Assembly (NCBI GenBank): GCA_022340485.1
Contig: JAJDNX010000075.1
Span: 1 to 57,634, forward strand
Length of the DNA: 57,634 nucleotides
Direction of reading: 5' to 3'
DNA from: Gammaproteobacteria bacterium
Lineage (GTDB): Bacteria > Pseudomonadota > Gammaproteobacteria > UBA9214
Shown here: positions 9,886 to 20,290 of the stretch, piece by piece
How positions within the stretch are numbered: position 1 is the stretch's first letter
Layout: each line of letters starts with the position of its first letter
Position numbers and translations under genes: made by a program
The notes under the pieces: model-generated
What the model saw: the letters and a program-made list of their open reading frames with translations, nothing else
What the model was told of the DNA's origin: nothing
The model's database searches: none

Positions 9886-11026
9886 CCAACTCTGTTTTCC
9901 TGTATGGCGAGGTTTCCATCAGGTCATCATGATACCCAACGATCAGTTCATGCTCCTCCTGCAGATAGCGCTTGATTGCCATGCGAAATCGTTCCTCGAC
10001 AATCCAGTGAGCTGACCAGGTGTAGACAGGCAGAAAGCCACGGCTGATCTTGTGTTCACCCTGGGCTCCGGGTTCGAACAGCCCAAGATGGTTTCGTATA
10101 CAGTAGTCTATACCCTGATAGTAGCAGGCTTCAAAGTGCAGGCTGTTGAATTCCTCACGACACCCCCAGTGTCTGCCATAGAGGGCATCCGCTCCACGCA
10201 ACATGATCGCGCCAGCAACCGTATCTCCACCCTGACTGGCAAACACCAGCACCACCTGCTCGCCCATGGTGCGGCTGATTTCCTGAAAGAATCCGAGCGA
10301 CAGGGTAGGCACACCGGATTTTTTCTCGAAGGTCGAGCAGTAGAAGGCATGCATTATCCGCCACTGCTCGGGAGTCGCCTCGTTACCGTGCACGATATGC
10401 ATATCAATGCCAGCTTCCTGAACATGCCGCCGCTCACGACGGATCTTCTTGCGTTTGCGGGAACTCAGGCGCGACAGGAAATCATCGAACGAGGCATAGC
10501 CAGCATTGTGCCAGTGGAAATGGCAACTGCTGCGGCGCAGAAAGCCATTATCACACAACAATGTGGTATCTGCCTCCGTAGTAAACAACCAATGCAGTGA
10601 AGATGCCTGTTCTGCAGTCACCAGCGACAGCGCCCTGTCGATGATCGCATGGCTGACTTGCGCATGATCGCTTGCCGGGTGTACCAGCAACCGTGGACCA
10701 GTCACCGGTGTATAGGGGATGGCCGAGACCAGTTTGGGATAGTAGGGGACGGAGGCACGATGATAGGCGTCGGCCCAGGCCCAGTCGAAAACAAACTCGC
10801 CATAGGAGTTGTTTTTCAGATAGAGCGGGGCAATACCAACCAGTGTGCCGTCAGCATCATAGGCGACAATATGCCGTGGCCACCAGCCATAGGTATCGCC
10901 GACACAACCGTTTGATTCAAGTGCCGAGAGGAATTCATACCGCAGGAACGGATGCGCGGTGCCGGATACACGGTTCCAGTCGGCTGGCGGTATGTCCCTG
11001 ATCTGCTTGACGACAGCGGTACGCAT
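9875..11026 (-). CDS. FemAB/GNAT-like acyltransferase of the COG3146 (DUF482) type
   Basis: 383 residues. The N terminus (IRDIPPADWNRVSG...HPFLRYEFLSALE) and the block RLSSRKRKKIRRERRHVQEAG followed by ALYGRHWGC and SLHFEACYYQGIDYCIR are features of the COG3146 group, annotated as GNAT or peptidoglycan-biosynthesis-like; its reaction is unknown to me. The family resembles FemX-type enzymes, which share the fold of Aat and use aminoacyl-tRNA. It overlaps aat by 11 bases, implying one transcript with aat and infA, and lies 65 bases downstream of trxB on the same strand. No arginyl-type protein transferase gene (bpt/ate) is present in this cluster. Whether this protein has any role in N-terminal modification is pure inference. 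Confidence 0.8.
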   Translation of the reverse strand: MRTAVVKQIRDIPPADWNRVSGTAHPFLRYEFLSALESNGCVGDTYGWWPRHIVAYDADGTLVGIAPLYLKNNSYGEFVFDWAWADAYHRASVPYYPKLVSAIPYTPVTGPRLLVHPASDHAQVSHAIIDRALSLVTAEQASSLHWLFTTEADTTLLCDNGFLRRSSCHFHWHNAGYASFDDFLSRLSSRKRKKIRRERRHVQEAGIDMHIVHGNEATPEQWRIMHAFYCSTFEKKSGVPTLSLGFFQEISRTMGEQVVLVFASQGGDTVAGAIMLRGADALYGRHWGCREEFNSLHFEACYYQGIDYCIRNHLGLFEPGAQGEHKISRGFLPVYTWSAHWIVEERFRMAIKRYLQEEHELIVGYHDDLMETSPYRKTELDDA

Positions 11027-11091
11027 GGCTACCCGCAGGCTGGAGCGATACCCTCTATACCAGGCTGCAGCTCAGGCTCCTGACAGGCTGG

Positions 11092-12072
<981 letters not shown>

Positions 12073-12187
12073 TCACTCCGGTTGATTCCCATGCCTGGAC
12101 AGATTAGCGAACGCGCCAAATGTCTGTCGGGCAGTACAGGCAGCAAAGCCGAATGGTACGGAACTTGGAGAGTAGGGTAAAGCAACC

Positions 12188-13255
12188 ATGAATATCGGGA
12201 TTCCCCGCGAGATCAAACCACTGGAAGGTCGTGTCGCGCTCAGCCCTGAAGCCTGCGGCGACCTGGTTCATGCCGGCCACCGGGTCAGCGTCGAACATAA
12301 TGCCGGTATTCTTTCGGGGTATTCCGATGAACAGTATCAAGCCAGTGGCGTAACGATTACTGCGGATGCAAAAGCAACCTATGACCAGGCAGAACTGATT
12401 GTCAAGGTCAAGGAGCCGGTCAGTGCTGATCTTGCGCTGTTACGCGAAGACCACCTTTTGTTCTGTTTTTTACACCTCGCTGTCAATCCGGAACTCGCAC
12501 GCCGCCTGCAGGACCTCGGGCTGACCGCCATCGGTTTTGAAACGGTTGAAACCGATGAGGGGGCCTTGCCGTTACTGTCACCCATGAGTGACATTGCCGG
12601 TCGGCTCGCCGCACAGCTCGGAGCCGGCCTGCTGCACCGGCCGCAGGGTGGTAAAGGATTGCTGCTCGGTGGCTTGCCGGGTGCTGAACGGGGACGTGTG
12701 GTGATTCTCGGAGCGGGGAACGCCGGTGGCAACGCAGCCGCCATGGCTGCCGCAATGGGTGCGGAAGTTGTGGTATTCGATTTGCGCCGCGAGCGGCTGG
12801 CCGCGATGCGCAACCTTGGGAACAATGTCAGCGCACTGTATCCCTACAGGGAGGCGGTTACACGGGAGGTGCACATTGCAGACCTGCTGATTGGCGCGGT
12901 ATTGAATATTGGCCAGCGCGCACCACACATCGTCTCACGGGAGACGGTACGCCGGATGCAAACGGGAAGTGTCATCGTGGATATCTCTGTTGATCAGGGT
13001 GGCTGTATCGAGACCACGAGACCAACCAACTATGAGCATCCGACCTATGTAGAGGAAGGGGTGGTACACTTTGCGGTCACCAATATGCCCGGCGCTGTTC
13101 CACGCAGCGCCTCACAGGCCTTGTCTGCCGCGTTATTGCCTTATGTATACTCTCTGACAAACCCGGACTGGAAAGACAACATGCCGCTTCGCCGTGGTAT
13201 CAATGTAACCGCCGGCAAACTCATACATCCGGCACTGAAAGAATCACTTGCATGA
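12188..13255 (+). CDS. ald: Alanine dehydrogenase
   Basis: NAD-dependent interconversion of alanine and pyruvate plus ammonia. 355 residues, slightly below the usual 370. The N terminus MNIGIPREIKPLEGRVALSP is diagnostic for the Ald/transhydrogenase family. KVKEP holds the substrate-binding lysine and FCFLHLAVN the catalytic histidine. The NAD fold carries VVILGAGNAGGNAAAMAAAMGA; the usual G-x-V-G-x-N pattern is G-N-A-G-G-N here. The C-terminal NMPGAVPRSASQAL is typical. Divergent from trxB; ftsK follows after 58 bases, containing a tiny ORF. Confidence 0.93.
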   Translation: MNIGIPREIKPLEGRVALSPEACGDLVHAGHRVSVEHNAGILSGYSDEQYQASGVTITADAKATYDQAELIVKVKEPVSADLALLREDHLLFCFLHLAVNPELARRLQDLGLTAIGFETVETDEGALPLLSPMSDIAGRLAAQLGAGLLHRPQGGKGLLLGGLPGAERGRVVILGAGNAGGNAAAMAAAMGAEVVVFDLRRERLAAMRNLGNNVSALYPYREAVTREVHIADLLIGAVLNIGQRAPHIVSRETVRRMQTGSVIVDISVDQGGCIETTRPTNYEHPTYVEEGVVHFAVTNMPGAVPRSASQALSAALLPYVYSLTNPDWKDNMPLRRGINVTAGKLIHPALKESLA

Positions 13256-13297
13256 ATGAAATTTTTGAATAGAATCTTGCAATTGGAGTAACTACCT

Positions 13298-13333
13298 ATG
13301 AAAGAGGATTATTTTGGCACAAGCACGGCGTAA
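13298..13333 (+). CDS. Possible 11-residue leader ORF overlapping the ftsK start
   Basis: ATG at 13298 opens [11 protein letters not shown] and ends at TAA 13331-13333. It has its own Shine-Dalgarno-like TTGGAGT about 12 bases upstream, and overlaps the ftsK TTG start (13314) in another frame. Its own codons AAAGAGGAT contain the ribosome binding site that serves ftsK. The ORF could couple or limit ftsK translation, or be a chance ATG. Confidence 0.35.
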   Translation: MKEDYFGTSTA

Positions 13334-15635
13334 ATCAGAAAAACCGGCAAAACTGACTCACCAGGTATCCCGCGGACTTCGCGAAGGGGCCTTGCTCATT
13401 CTCGGTGCGATTGCCATTTTTCTGCTGGTCTCCCTGGCCACCTACCATCCGGCCGATCCCGGCTGGTCCAACAGTGGTGCCTATGTGCAGATTCATAACG
13501 CGGGCGGGTTGGTCGGAGCGTGGCTGGCAGATGTTCTGCTGTATCTGCTCGGCTATCTTGCCTACCTGTTTCCCGTCATGGTTGGCTACAGTGGCTGGCT
13601 GGTCTACCGCGGCCATACACCCAGCGGCGGCATCGATCTGCACGCACTGGCAGTACGCTGGTCAGGCTTTCTGCTCACCGTCGGAGCCGGCTGCGGGCTG
13701 GCCACACTGGATTCCTACACGGGCAATGCCGGCTTACCCGCCGGAGCCGGCGGGGTACTGGGTAACGTCATCGGCAACAGTCTCGTCGAGGTAGTCAGCC
13801 CCGTTGGCGCCTCGCTGTTCCTGCTCGCACTGTTTCTTACCGGGGTCACGCTGTTTACCGGCCTTTCCTGGCTGGTAGCCATGGACTTCATTGGCAAATA
13901 TACCCTGGCCCTTGCCAACCAGCTCTACGCCCTGGCTGGCGAGATACCCGAGCGTCTTGCAGCCCGGCGCGCCCGCAATCAACGCGTAGAGGTAATCAAG
14001 GCCAGCCAGGAAAAAGTAGCGAAGCGCAAACCGGTACGCATAGAGCCGGTGATTACCAAGCCGCCACCAAGCGAACGCATCGAACGTGAACGACAGGTGC
14101 CGCTGTTTGATCCGCCGGCCAATTCAGAGTTGCCGCCACTGTCCCTGCTTGACAAGCCACGTCCTGCGGAAGAGGGCTATTCCAATGCAGCACTGGAGGC
14201 CATGTCTCGGCTTGTTGAACTGAAGTTGCTGGACTTCAATATTGAAGTTGAAGTGGTTGCCGTCAATCCGGGCCCTGTGATCACCCGTTTTGAACTCGAC
14301 CTGGGTCCTGGCGTCAAGGTCAGCCAGGTCACCAACCTCTCCAAGGATATTGCACGTGCGCTGTCCGCCATCAGTGTTCGTGTCGTCGAGGTCATTCCCG
14401 GGAAATCAGTGATTGGCCTGGAGATTCCGAATGAACACCGCTCCATCATCAGTCTCGGCGAGATTCTCAACACCCATGAATACGATGAGTCCACCTCGCC
14501 ATTAACGATGGCATTGGGCAAGGACATCAGCGGCTTGCCAATCGTCGTTGACCTTGCGCGCATGCCACATCTGCTGGTTGCCGGCACCACCGGATCAGGT
14601 AAATCGGTTGGCATCAACGCCATGATCCTGAGCCTGCTCTACAAGAGTTTGCCGAAAGACGTGCGGCTGATCATGATCGATCCGAAGATGCTGGAGCTGT
14701 CAGTGTATGAAGGGATTCCCCACCTGCTGACACCGGTGGTTACCGACATGAACGAGGCAGCCAATGCGTTGCGCTGGTGTGTCGGTGAAATGGAACGCCG
14801 CTACCGGCTGATGGCCGCACTGGGTGTGCGCAATATCAGCAACTACAACCGCAAGGTGAAGGACGCCGAGAACGCCGGCAAACCCATCAAGGACCCGCTG
14901 TTCGATCCCGAACAGGTACTGGATGGCACGGAGCACCCGCTGTTGCAACCACTACCGTACATTGTCATTGTGATCGATGAACTCGCCGACATGATGATGG
15001 TGGTTGGCAAGAAGGTAGAGGAGCTGATTGCACGACTGGCACAGAAGGCGCGTGCAGCCGGCGTCCACCTGATCCTGGCCACCCAGCGGCCCTCTGTCGA
15101 TGTGATTACCGGTCTTATCAAGGCCAATATCCCGACCCGCATCGCCTTCCAGGTGTCCTCGAAAATCGACTCTCGCACGATTCTTGACCAGATGGGGGCT
15201 GACCAGTTGCTCGGTCACGGCGACATGCTCTACATGGCACCGGGCACCAGTGTGGCGATGCGTGTGCACGGCGCCTTTGTCTCGGATCAGGAAGTTCACC
15301 GGGTCGCCGGCTTTCTTAAAGGCAAGGCGGAACCCGAGTACCTGGCCGAGATCCTGGAAATGCCGTCAGAACCGGTACCTGGGCTGTCACCTGCCAACGC
15401 CGGGGGCAGCAGCAGCGGTGGAGATGATGTCGAATCAGATCCGCTCTACGATCAGGCTGTCGCCATTGTGACACAGTCTCGGCGTGCCTCGATTTCCGGG
15501 GTACAGCGACGTCTGAAGATCGGCTATAACCGCGCAGCGCGCATGATTGAGTGCATGGAAGAGACCGGCATTGTGTCGCCCATGGAAAATAACGGCAATC
15601 GGGTCGTACTGGCACCACCCCCACCTGACGCATGA
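13314..15635 (+). CDS. ftsK: DNA translocase FtsK
   Basis: Septal DNA pump that clears chromosome ends and activates XerCD at dif. 773 residues: short-linker type compared with E. coli (1329). The N-terminal membrane domain (about residues 25-200) has four or five hydrophobic spans such as [18 protein letters not shown] short charged linker follows. The motor carries Walker A GTTGSGKS near residue 425 and Walker [11 protein letters not shown] near 550; the C-terminal gamma winged helix (about 705-765: [18 protein letters not shown]) reads KOPS. Translation must begin at TTG 13314, since TGA closes the frame just upstream and no Met codon follows for over 90 residues; GAGGAT is the ribosome binding site. 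lolA overlaps its stop by 4 bases. Confidence 0.96.
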   Translation: MAQARRKSEKPAKLTHQVSRGLREGALLILGAIAIFLLVSLATYHPADPGWSNSGAYVQIHNAGGLVGAWLADVLLYLLGYLAYLFPVMVGYSGWLVYRGHTPSGGIDLHALAVRWSGFLLTVGAGCGLATLDSYTGNAGLPAGAGGVLGNVIGNSLVEVVSPVGASLFLLALFLTGVTLFTGLSWLVAMDFIGKYTLALANQLYALAGEIPERLAARRARNQRVEVIKASQEKVAKRKPVRIEPVITKPPPSERIERERQVPLFDPPANSELPPLSLLDKPRPAEEGYSNAALEAMSRLVELKLLDFNIEVEVVAVNPGPVITRFELDLGPGVKVSQVTNLSKDIARALSAISVRVVEVIPGKSVIGLEIPNEHRSIISLGEILNTHEYDESTSPLTMALGKDISGLPIVVDLARMPHLLVAGTTGSGKSVGINAMILSLLYKSLPKDVRLIMIDPKMLELSVYEGIPHLLTPVVTDMNEAANALRWCVGEMERRYRLMAALGVRNISNYNRKVKDAENAGKPIKDPLFDPEQVLDGTEHPLLQPLPYIVIVIDELADMMMVVGKKVEELIARLAQKARAAGVHLILATQRPSVDVITGLIKANIPTRIAFQVSSKIDSRTILDQMGADQLLGHGDMLYMAPGTSVAMRVHGAFVSDQEVHRVAGFLKGKAEPEYLAEILEMPSEPVPGLSPANAGGSSSGGDDVESDPLYDQAVAIVTQSRRASISGVQRRLKIGYNRAARMIECMEETGIVSPMENNGNRVVLAPPPPDA

Positions 15636-16261
15636 AGAATCCAGGTTTTCTCCGGCTATGGGTGCTGTTGCTGTTGCTCCCTGCTGCCAGCCATGCCACA
15701 CCGACGCCATCCTATTTCACTGCATTTTTTTCAGGCCTGCTGACGCTGCAGGCCGACTTCGACCAGCAGGTACTTGATGGCAACCGGCAATTGCTGCAGT
15801 CCTCACAAGGGCATATGTGGATCAAACGCCCGGGACGCTTCCGCTGGGACTATGAGACACCCTACCGGCAGCAACTGGTCGCCGATGGCGAACGTCTCTG
15901 GTCCTATGACGAGGACCTTGAGCAGGTTACCGTACAACCGGCTGCCGAGGTCCTGACGGCAACACCGGCGGTGCTGCTTAGTGGTGACAAGCCACTGGAG
16001 TCGCTGTTTCGCATCGAGGAAGCATCTGCCAAGGCAGGGGAACAGCAAGTCATGCTCATCCCGAAGTCGGATGACAGTAACATCACACGTCTGCTGCTGC
16101 ACTTTTCAGGAAACATGCTGACACGTATCGATGCAGAAGACAGTTTCGGCAACACCACACTGTTCAGTTTTACCCACCTGGAACGCAATCCGGAGCTGGA
16201 TGAAAAGATCTTCACCTTTACCCCTCCGGCCGGAGCAGATGTCGTCGGAAACACCCGCTAG
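15632..16261 (+). CDS. lolA: Outer-membrane lipoprotein carrier protein LolA
   Basis: Periplasmic chaperone that takes lipoproteins from LolCDE to LolB. 209 residues with a signal peptide ([18 protein letters not shown], cut near residue 22). The mature protein shows [38 protein letters not shown], split here by nothing and typical of LolA's hydrophobic half-barrel. ATGA overlap with ftsK. The C-terminal part ends [13 protein letters not shown], the classical LolA tail. Standard ftsK-lolA-rarA order. Confidence 0.95.
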   Translation: MKNPGFLRLWVLLLLLPAASHATPTPSYFTAFFSGLLTLQADFDQQVLDGNRQLLQSSQGHMWIKRPGRFRWDYETPYRQQLVADGERLWSYDEDLEQVTVQPAAEVLTATPAVLLSGDKPLESLFRIEEASAKAGEQQVMLIPKSDDSNITRLLLHFSGNMLTRIDAEDSFGNTTLFSFTHLERNPELDEKIFTFTPPAGADVVGNTR

Positions 16262-17606
16262 CAAGCCGTCTGCAGCTCGGTACATGTCACCTTCATCCAC
16301 CGTCTATCGCCCTCTTGCCGATCGCATGCGGCCAAGATCACTGGATGCCTATGTCGGGCAATCCCATATTCTGGGCAGTGGGAAACCGTTACGCCGGGCA
16401 ATCGAGGAGGGCAACCTGCACTCCATGATCCTGTGGGGGCCACCCGGCACCGGCAAGACTACCCTTGCCAGGATGCTCGCCGAACAGACCCGTGCCGAGT
16501 TCATTACCCTGTCGGCCGTTCTCGCAGGTGTCAAGGACATCCGCAATGCGGTGGCAGCCGCCCGCCAGATCCGTGAAATGGAAGCACGCCTGACGATCCT
16601 GTTTATCGATGAGGCACACCGCTTCAACAAGGCCCAGCAGGATGCCTTTTTGCCTTATGTGGAAGACGGCACGGTCATTTTCATCGGCGCAACCACGGAA
16701 AATCCGTCCTTTGAACTCAATAGCGCGTTGTTGTCCCGTGCCCGGACCTATGTCCTGAAGCGCCTTGAACCCGACGAGCTGCGCCACATCATTGATAACG
16801 CCCTGACCGATCGTGAATACGGGCTCGGTGAACTCGAGCTGGAATTTGCCCCGGAGCTGCGTGAGCGGCTTGCCCTGGCGGCCGATGGCGATGCCAGGCG
16901 TGTCCTGAACCTGCTGGAAATTGCCTCGGACCTGGCTGAACCGGTGCATGGCAAACCGACCATTCCCGAAGCGGTTCTCAAGGAGGTGGTCGCCGGTGGC
17001 AGCCGCCGCTTTGACAAGGGCGGGGATGACTTCTACGACCAGATCTCTGCGTTGCACAAGAGTGTCCGCGGTTCCTCACCGGACGCCGCCCTCTACTGGC
17101 TGGTACGCATGCTGGATGGCGGTTGTGATCCGTTATACATAGCGCGCCGCATTGTGCGCATGGCCTCGGAAGATATTGGTAACGCCGATCCGCGAGCACT
17201 GACACTGAGCCTGAACGCATGGGACGTACAGGAGCGACTCGGCAGCCCCGAGGGTGAACTGGCGCTCGCGCAGGCCATCCTCTACATGGCCTGCGCCGCC
17301 AAGAGTAATGCCGTCTACAAGGCCTACAATGCTGCTCGCGCCGACATCGGCACAAGCGGCTCACTGGAGGTTCCGGTGCATCTGCGCAATGCCCCTACCA
17401 GGCTCATGAAAGAACTGGGTTATGGAAAGGCCTATCGCTATGCACATGACGAACCGGAAGGCTATGCCGCGGGCGAGACCTATTTTCCGGACGGCATGGC
17501 GAACCCCGGCTACTATCAGCCCGTGCCGCGTGGTCTGGAAATCAAGATCGCCGAAAAGCTGGCGTACCTGCGGGAACTCGACAAGAAGCAAAAAGGCAGC
17601 GAATAG
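16239..17606 (+). CDS. rarA: Replication-associated recombination protein A (MgsA/RarA)
   Basis: AAA+ clamp-loader-like ATPase acting at stalled replication forks. 455 residues from the ATG at 16239, which has GGAG four bases before and overlaps lolA by 23 bases. An ATG at 16284 would begin nearer the conserved PLADRMRPRSLDAYVGQ but lacks a ribosome binding site. The open frame's first Met at 16131 lies deep inside lolA and is unlikely. Walker A GPPGTGKTTLA, Walker B ILFIDEAHRFNKAQQDA, sensor 1 GATTENPSFELN, and the C-terminal MgsA tetramer domain (from about residue 260, with ALYWLVRMLDGG) are all visible. Confidence 0.95.
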   Translation: MSSETPASKPSAARYMSPSSTVYRPLADRMRPRSLDAYVGQSHILGSGKPLRRAIEEGNLHSMILWGPPGTGKTTLARMLAEQTRAEFITLSAVLAGVKDIRNAVAAARQIREMEARLTILFIDEAHRFNKAQQDAFLPYVEDGTVIFIGATTENPSFELNSALLSRARTYVLKRLEPDELRHIIDNALTDREYGLGELELEFAPELRERLALAADGDARRVLNLLEIASDLAEPVHGKPTIPEAVLKEVVAGGSRRFDKGGDDFYDQISALHKSVRGSSPDAALYWLVRMLDGGCDPLYIARRIVRMASEDIGNADPRALTLSLNAWDVQERLGSPEGELALAQAILYMACAAKSNAVYKAYNAARADIGTSGSLEVPVHLRNAPTRLMKELGYGKAYRYAHDEPEGYAAGETYFPDGMANPGYYQPVPRGLEIKIAEKLAYLRELDKKQKGSE

Positions 17607-17703
17607 TGCTGACCGGGCATGACCGCAACGGCCGTACTGCCGGGTGCGCTCGCAACGCCCGGCGTGTACCATTGGCGACCATGAAGAGCCGTGTACTGAC
17701 AAC

Positions 17704-18078
17704 ATGGAACAGTTAGTCGCCATCGCCACCGGTGGTGCCCTTGGCGCAGTCCTGCGCTACTGGACCTCGACCGCAGTACATAGTCGCCTGGGCAGCGCAT
17801 TCCCTTACGGAACACTCACCGTCAATGTCCTCGGCAGCCTGCTGATGGGCTTCCTGTACATCTGGCTCACCGACCGCCTCAGCAGTGGTCCGGCGGTGCG
17901 CGCATTTCTGATCATCGGGCTGCTGGGTGCATTTACCACCTTTTCCACCTTCTCTGTAGAAACACTCAATCTTGTTGAATCTGGACAACCCGGCAAGGCG
18001 CTGGCAAACGTGCTGATCAGTGTGGGCGTTTGTTTTGCTGCTGCCGCCGCCGGCGTCTTTGCTGCGAGGCAACTATGA
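17704..18078 (+). CDS. crcB: Fluoride ion transporter CrcB/Fluc
   Basis: Small dimeric fluoride channel of the inner membrane. 124 residues from the ATG at 17704; four hydrophobic spans. Family marks: GGALGAVLRYW near the N terminus, the PYGTLTVNVLGSLLMG segment with the conserved Asn, and LLGAFTTFSTFSVET, the phenylalanine-box region. An open frame extends to 17644 but adds a charged segment not seen in the family. No fluoride riboswitch could be recognised in the 97 bases upstream. The stop overlaps the ATG of the DUF190 gene (ATGA), a pairing common in bacteria. Confidence 0.94.
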   Translation: MEQLVAIATGGALGAVLRYWTSTAVHSRLGSAFPYGTLTVNVLGSLLMGFLYIWLTDRLSSGPAVRAFLIIGLLGAFTTFSTFSVETLNLVESGQPGKALANVLISVGVCFAAAAAGVFAARQL

Positions 18079-18380
18079 ATACACTGGATGTCACGTTCGT
18101 TCGAATCTACCTGACGGAAGGCGAGGGCGTCCTGCAAAGAGTGCTCGAATGCCTGCACGATGAAGAAAAGGTCCATGGAGTGACCGTCTTTCGCGGCATT
18201 TGCGGCTTCGGAAAATCCGGTAAAATGCATTCTTCATCGCTGCTCGACCTGTCACTGGACTTGCCACTGGCCATCGAATTCTTTGATACCCCGGAGAAGG
18301 TCAATGACATCCTCGAACACATCCGCAAGTATATACAACCCGGACACATCGTCAGCTGGCCAGCGACGCTGATGCTATAA
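18075..18380 (+). CDS. DUF190 (COG1993) PII-like protein
   Basis: 101 residues. DUF190 proteins adopt a PII-like ferredoxin fold; they are often encoded beside crcB and are thought to assist or sense in fluoride handling, though the ligand is unsettled. Features: VRIYLTEGEGVLQRVLECLHD, then GVTVFRGICGFGKSGKMHSS (the GxxGFG loop), and LPLAIEFFDTPEKVNDIL. The start at 18075 overlaps the crcB stop, implying translational coupling. An in-frame extension upstream to 18030 would run into crcB and is unlikely. Confidence 0.9.
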   Translation: MNTLDVTFVRIYLTEGEGVLQRVLECLHDEEKVHGVTVFRGICGFGKSGKMHSSSLLDLSLDLPLAIEFFDTPEKVNDILEHIRKYIQPGHIVSWPATLML

Positions 18381-18431
18381 ACCAGGACCGCAAAGTCATG
18401 CAGTAGAACGTCCCATAGCAGCCGCCTGTAG

Positions 18432-19772
<1,341 letters not shown>

Positions 19773-19862
19773 TGTCGCATCGGAAACCTGATTTGCGGCA
19801 TAATTTCCGCCGCCTCCGGCAACTGTCGGGGCCTGTAGTCTGATCCCATGGAGCGATTGATA

Positions 19863-20279
19863 ATGAAATGCAAAACCCGTTATTTGGCTGGCGTACTGGC
19901 AACTGCAGTCGCAAGTCTGTTTTTTATCTCCTCGGCAACTGGCGCTACCGTCGACCCGGAAGCCACAGAGGTCAACACCGCTGAAGAGTCCGATGACGCC
20001 TGGGACACCGCCAAGAAGAGCAGTAACATGGCATGGGAAAAGACCAAGGAAGCATCAAGAGATGTCTGGAACGCAACCAAGGAGACAAGTTCCGACGCCT
20101 GGGGAGCGACCAAGGAATTTTCAAGTGATGCCTGGGATGCCACCAAGGAAGGCAGCAGCAGCGCCTGGAATGCCACCAGGGAGTGGGTAAGCGGCAGCGA
20201 TGAGGACGACACCCGCACGGATGAAAACAACGCGGGTGCGAGTGAAAGCGACACAGACGAGACAAACACCATCCATTGA
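19863..20279 (+). CDS. Secreted protein with six Trp-containing 11-residue repeats
   Basis: 138 residues from the ATG at 19863, which has GGAG nine bases before it; the frame is also open from an ATG at 19848. Signal peptide: KCKTRY, hydrophobic VLATAVASLFFISS, cut near ATGA. Residues 46-111 are six consecutive 11-residue units, each starting (A/V)-W and most reading AW-x-ATKE-x-SSD. The tail is acidic and Asp/Glu/Asn/Thr-rich. Eleven-residue repeats of this sort are known to form extended amphipathic helices in LEA-type and apolipoprotein-type proteins; Trp at a fixed repeat position is unusual. I recognise no named family. The MscS-type channel gene begins 11 bases later, so the two are probably one operon; periplasmic or envelope-associated location is inferred. 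Confidence 0.8.
   Translation: MKCKTRYLAGVLATAVASLFFISSATGATVDPEATEVNTAEESDDAWDTAKKSSNMAWEKTKEASRDVWNATKETSSDAWGATKEFSSDAWDATKEGSSSAWNATREWVSGSDEDDTRTDENNAGASESDTDETNTIH
19998..20195 (+). repeat. Six tandem 33-bp units encoding 11-residue repeats
   Basis: Six in-frame 33-base units encode AWDTAKKSSNM, AWEKTKEASRD, VWNATKETSSD, AWGATKEFSSD, AWDATKEGSSS and AWNATREWVSG. Units 3-5 are the most alike at DNA level (repeated GCC-TGG and GCCACCAAGGAA), suggesting expansion by slippage or recombination. Confidence 0.9.
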
Positions 20280-20290
20280 AGGAGCCACCC

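Noticed and set aside
16131-16238. rarA starting at 16131
   Set aside because: This would place more than 100 coding bases inside lolA and add residues unlike RarA; 16239 has a nearby GGAG and a normal N terminus.
17607-17703. Fluoride riboswitch before crcB
   Set aside because: The expected conserved bases of that riboswitch are not found; only a GC-rich stem (about 17639-17663) without a T run is seen.
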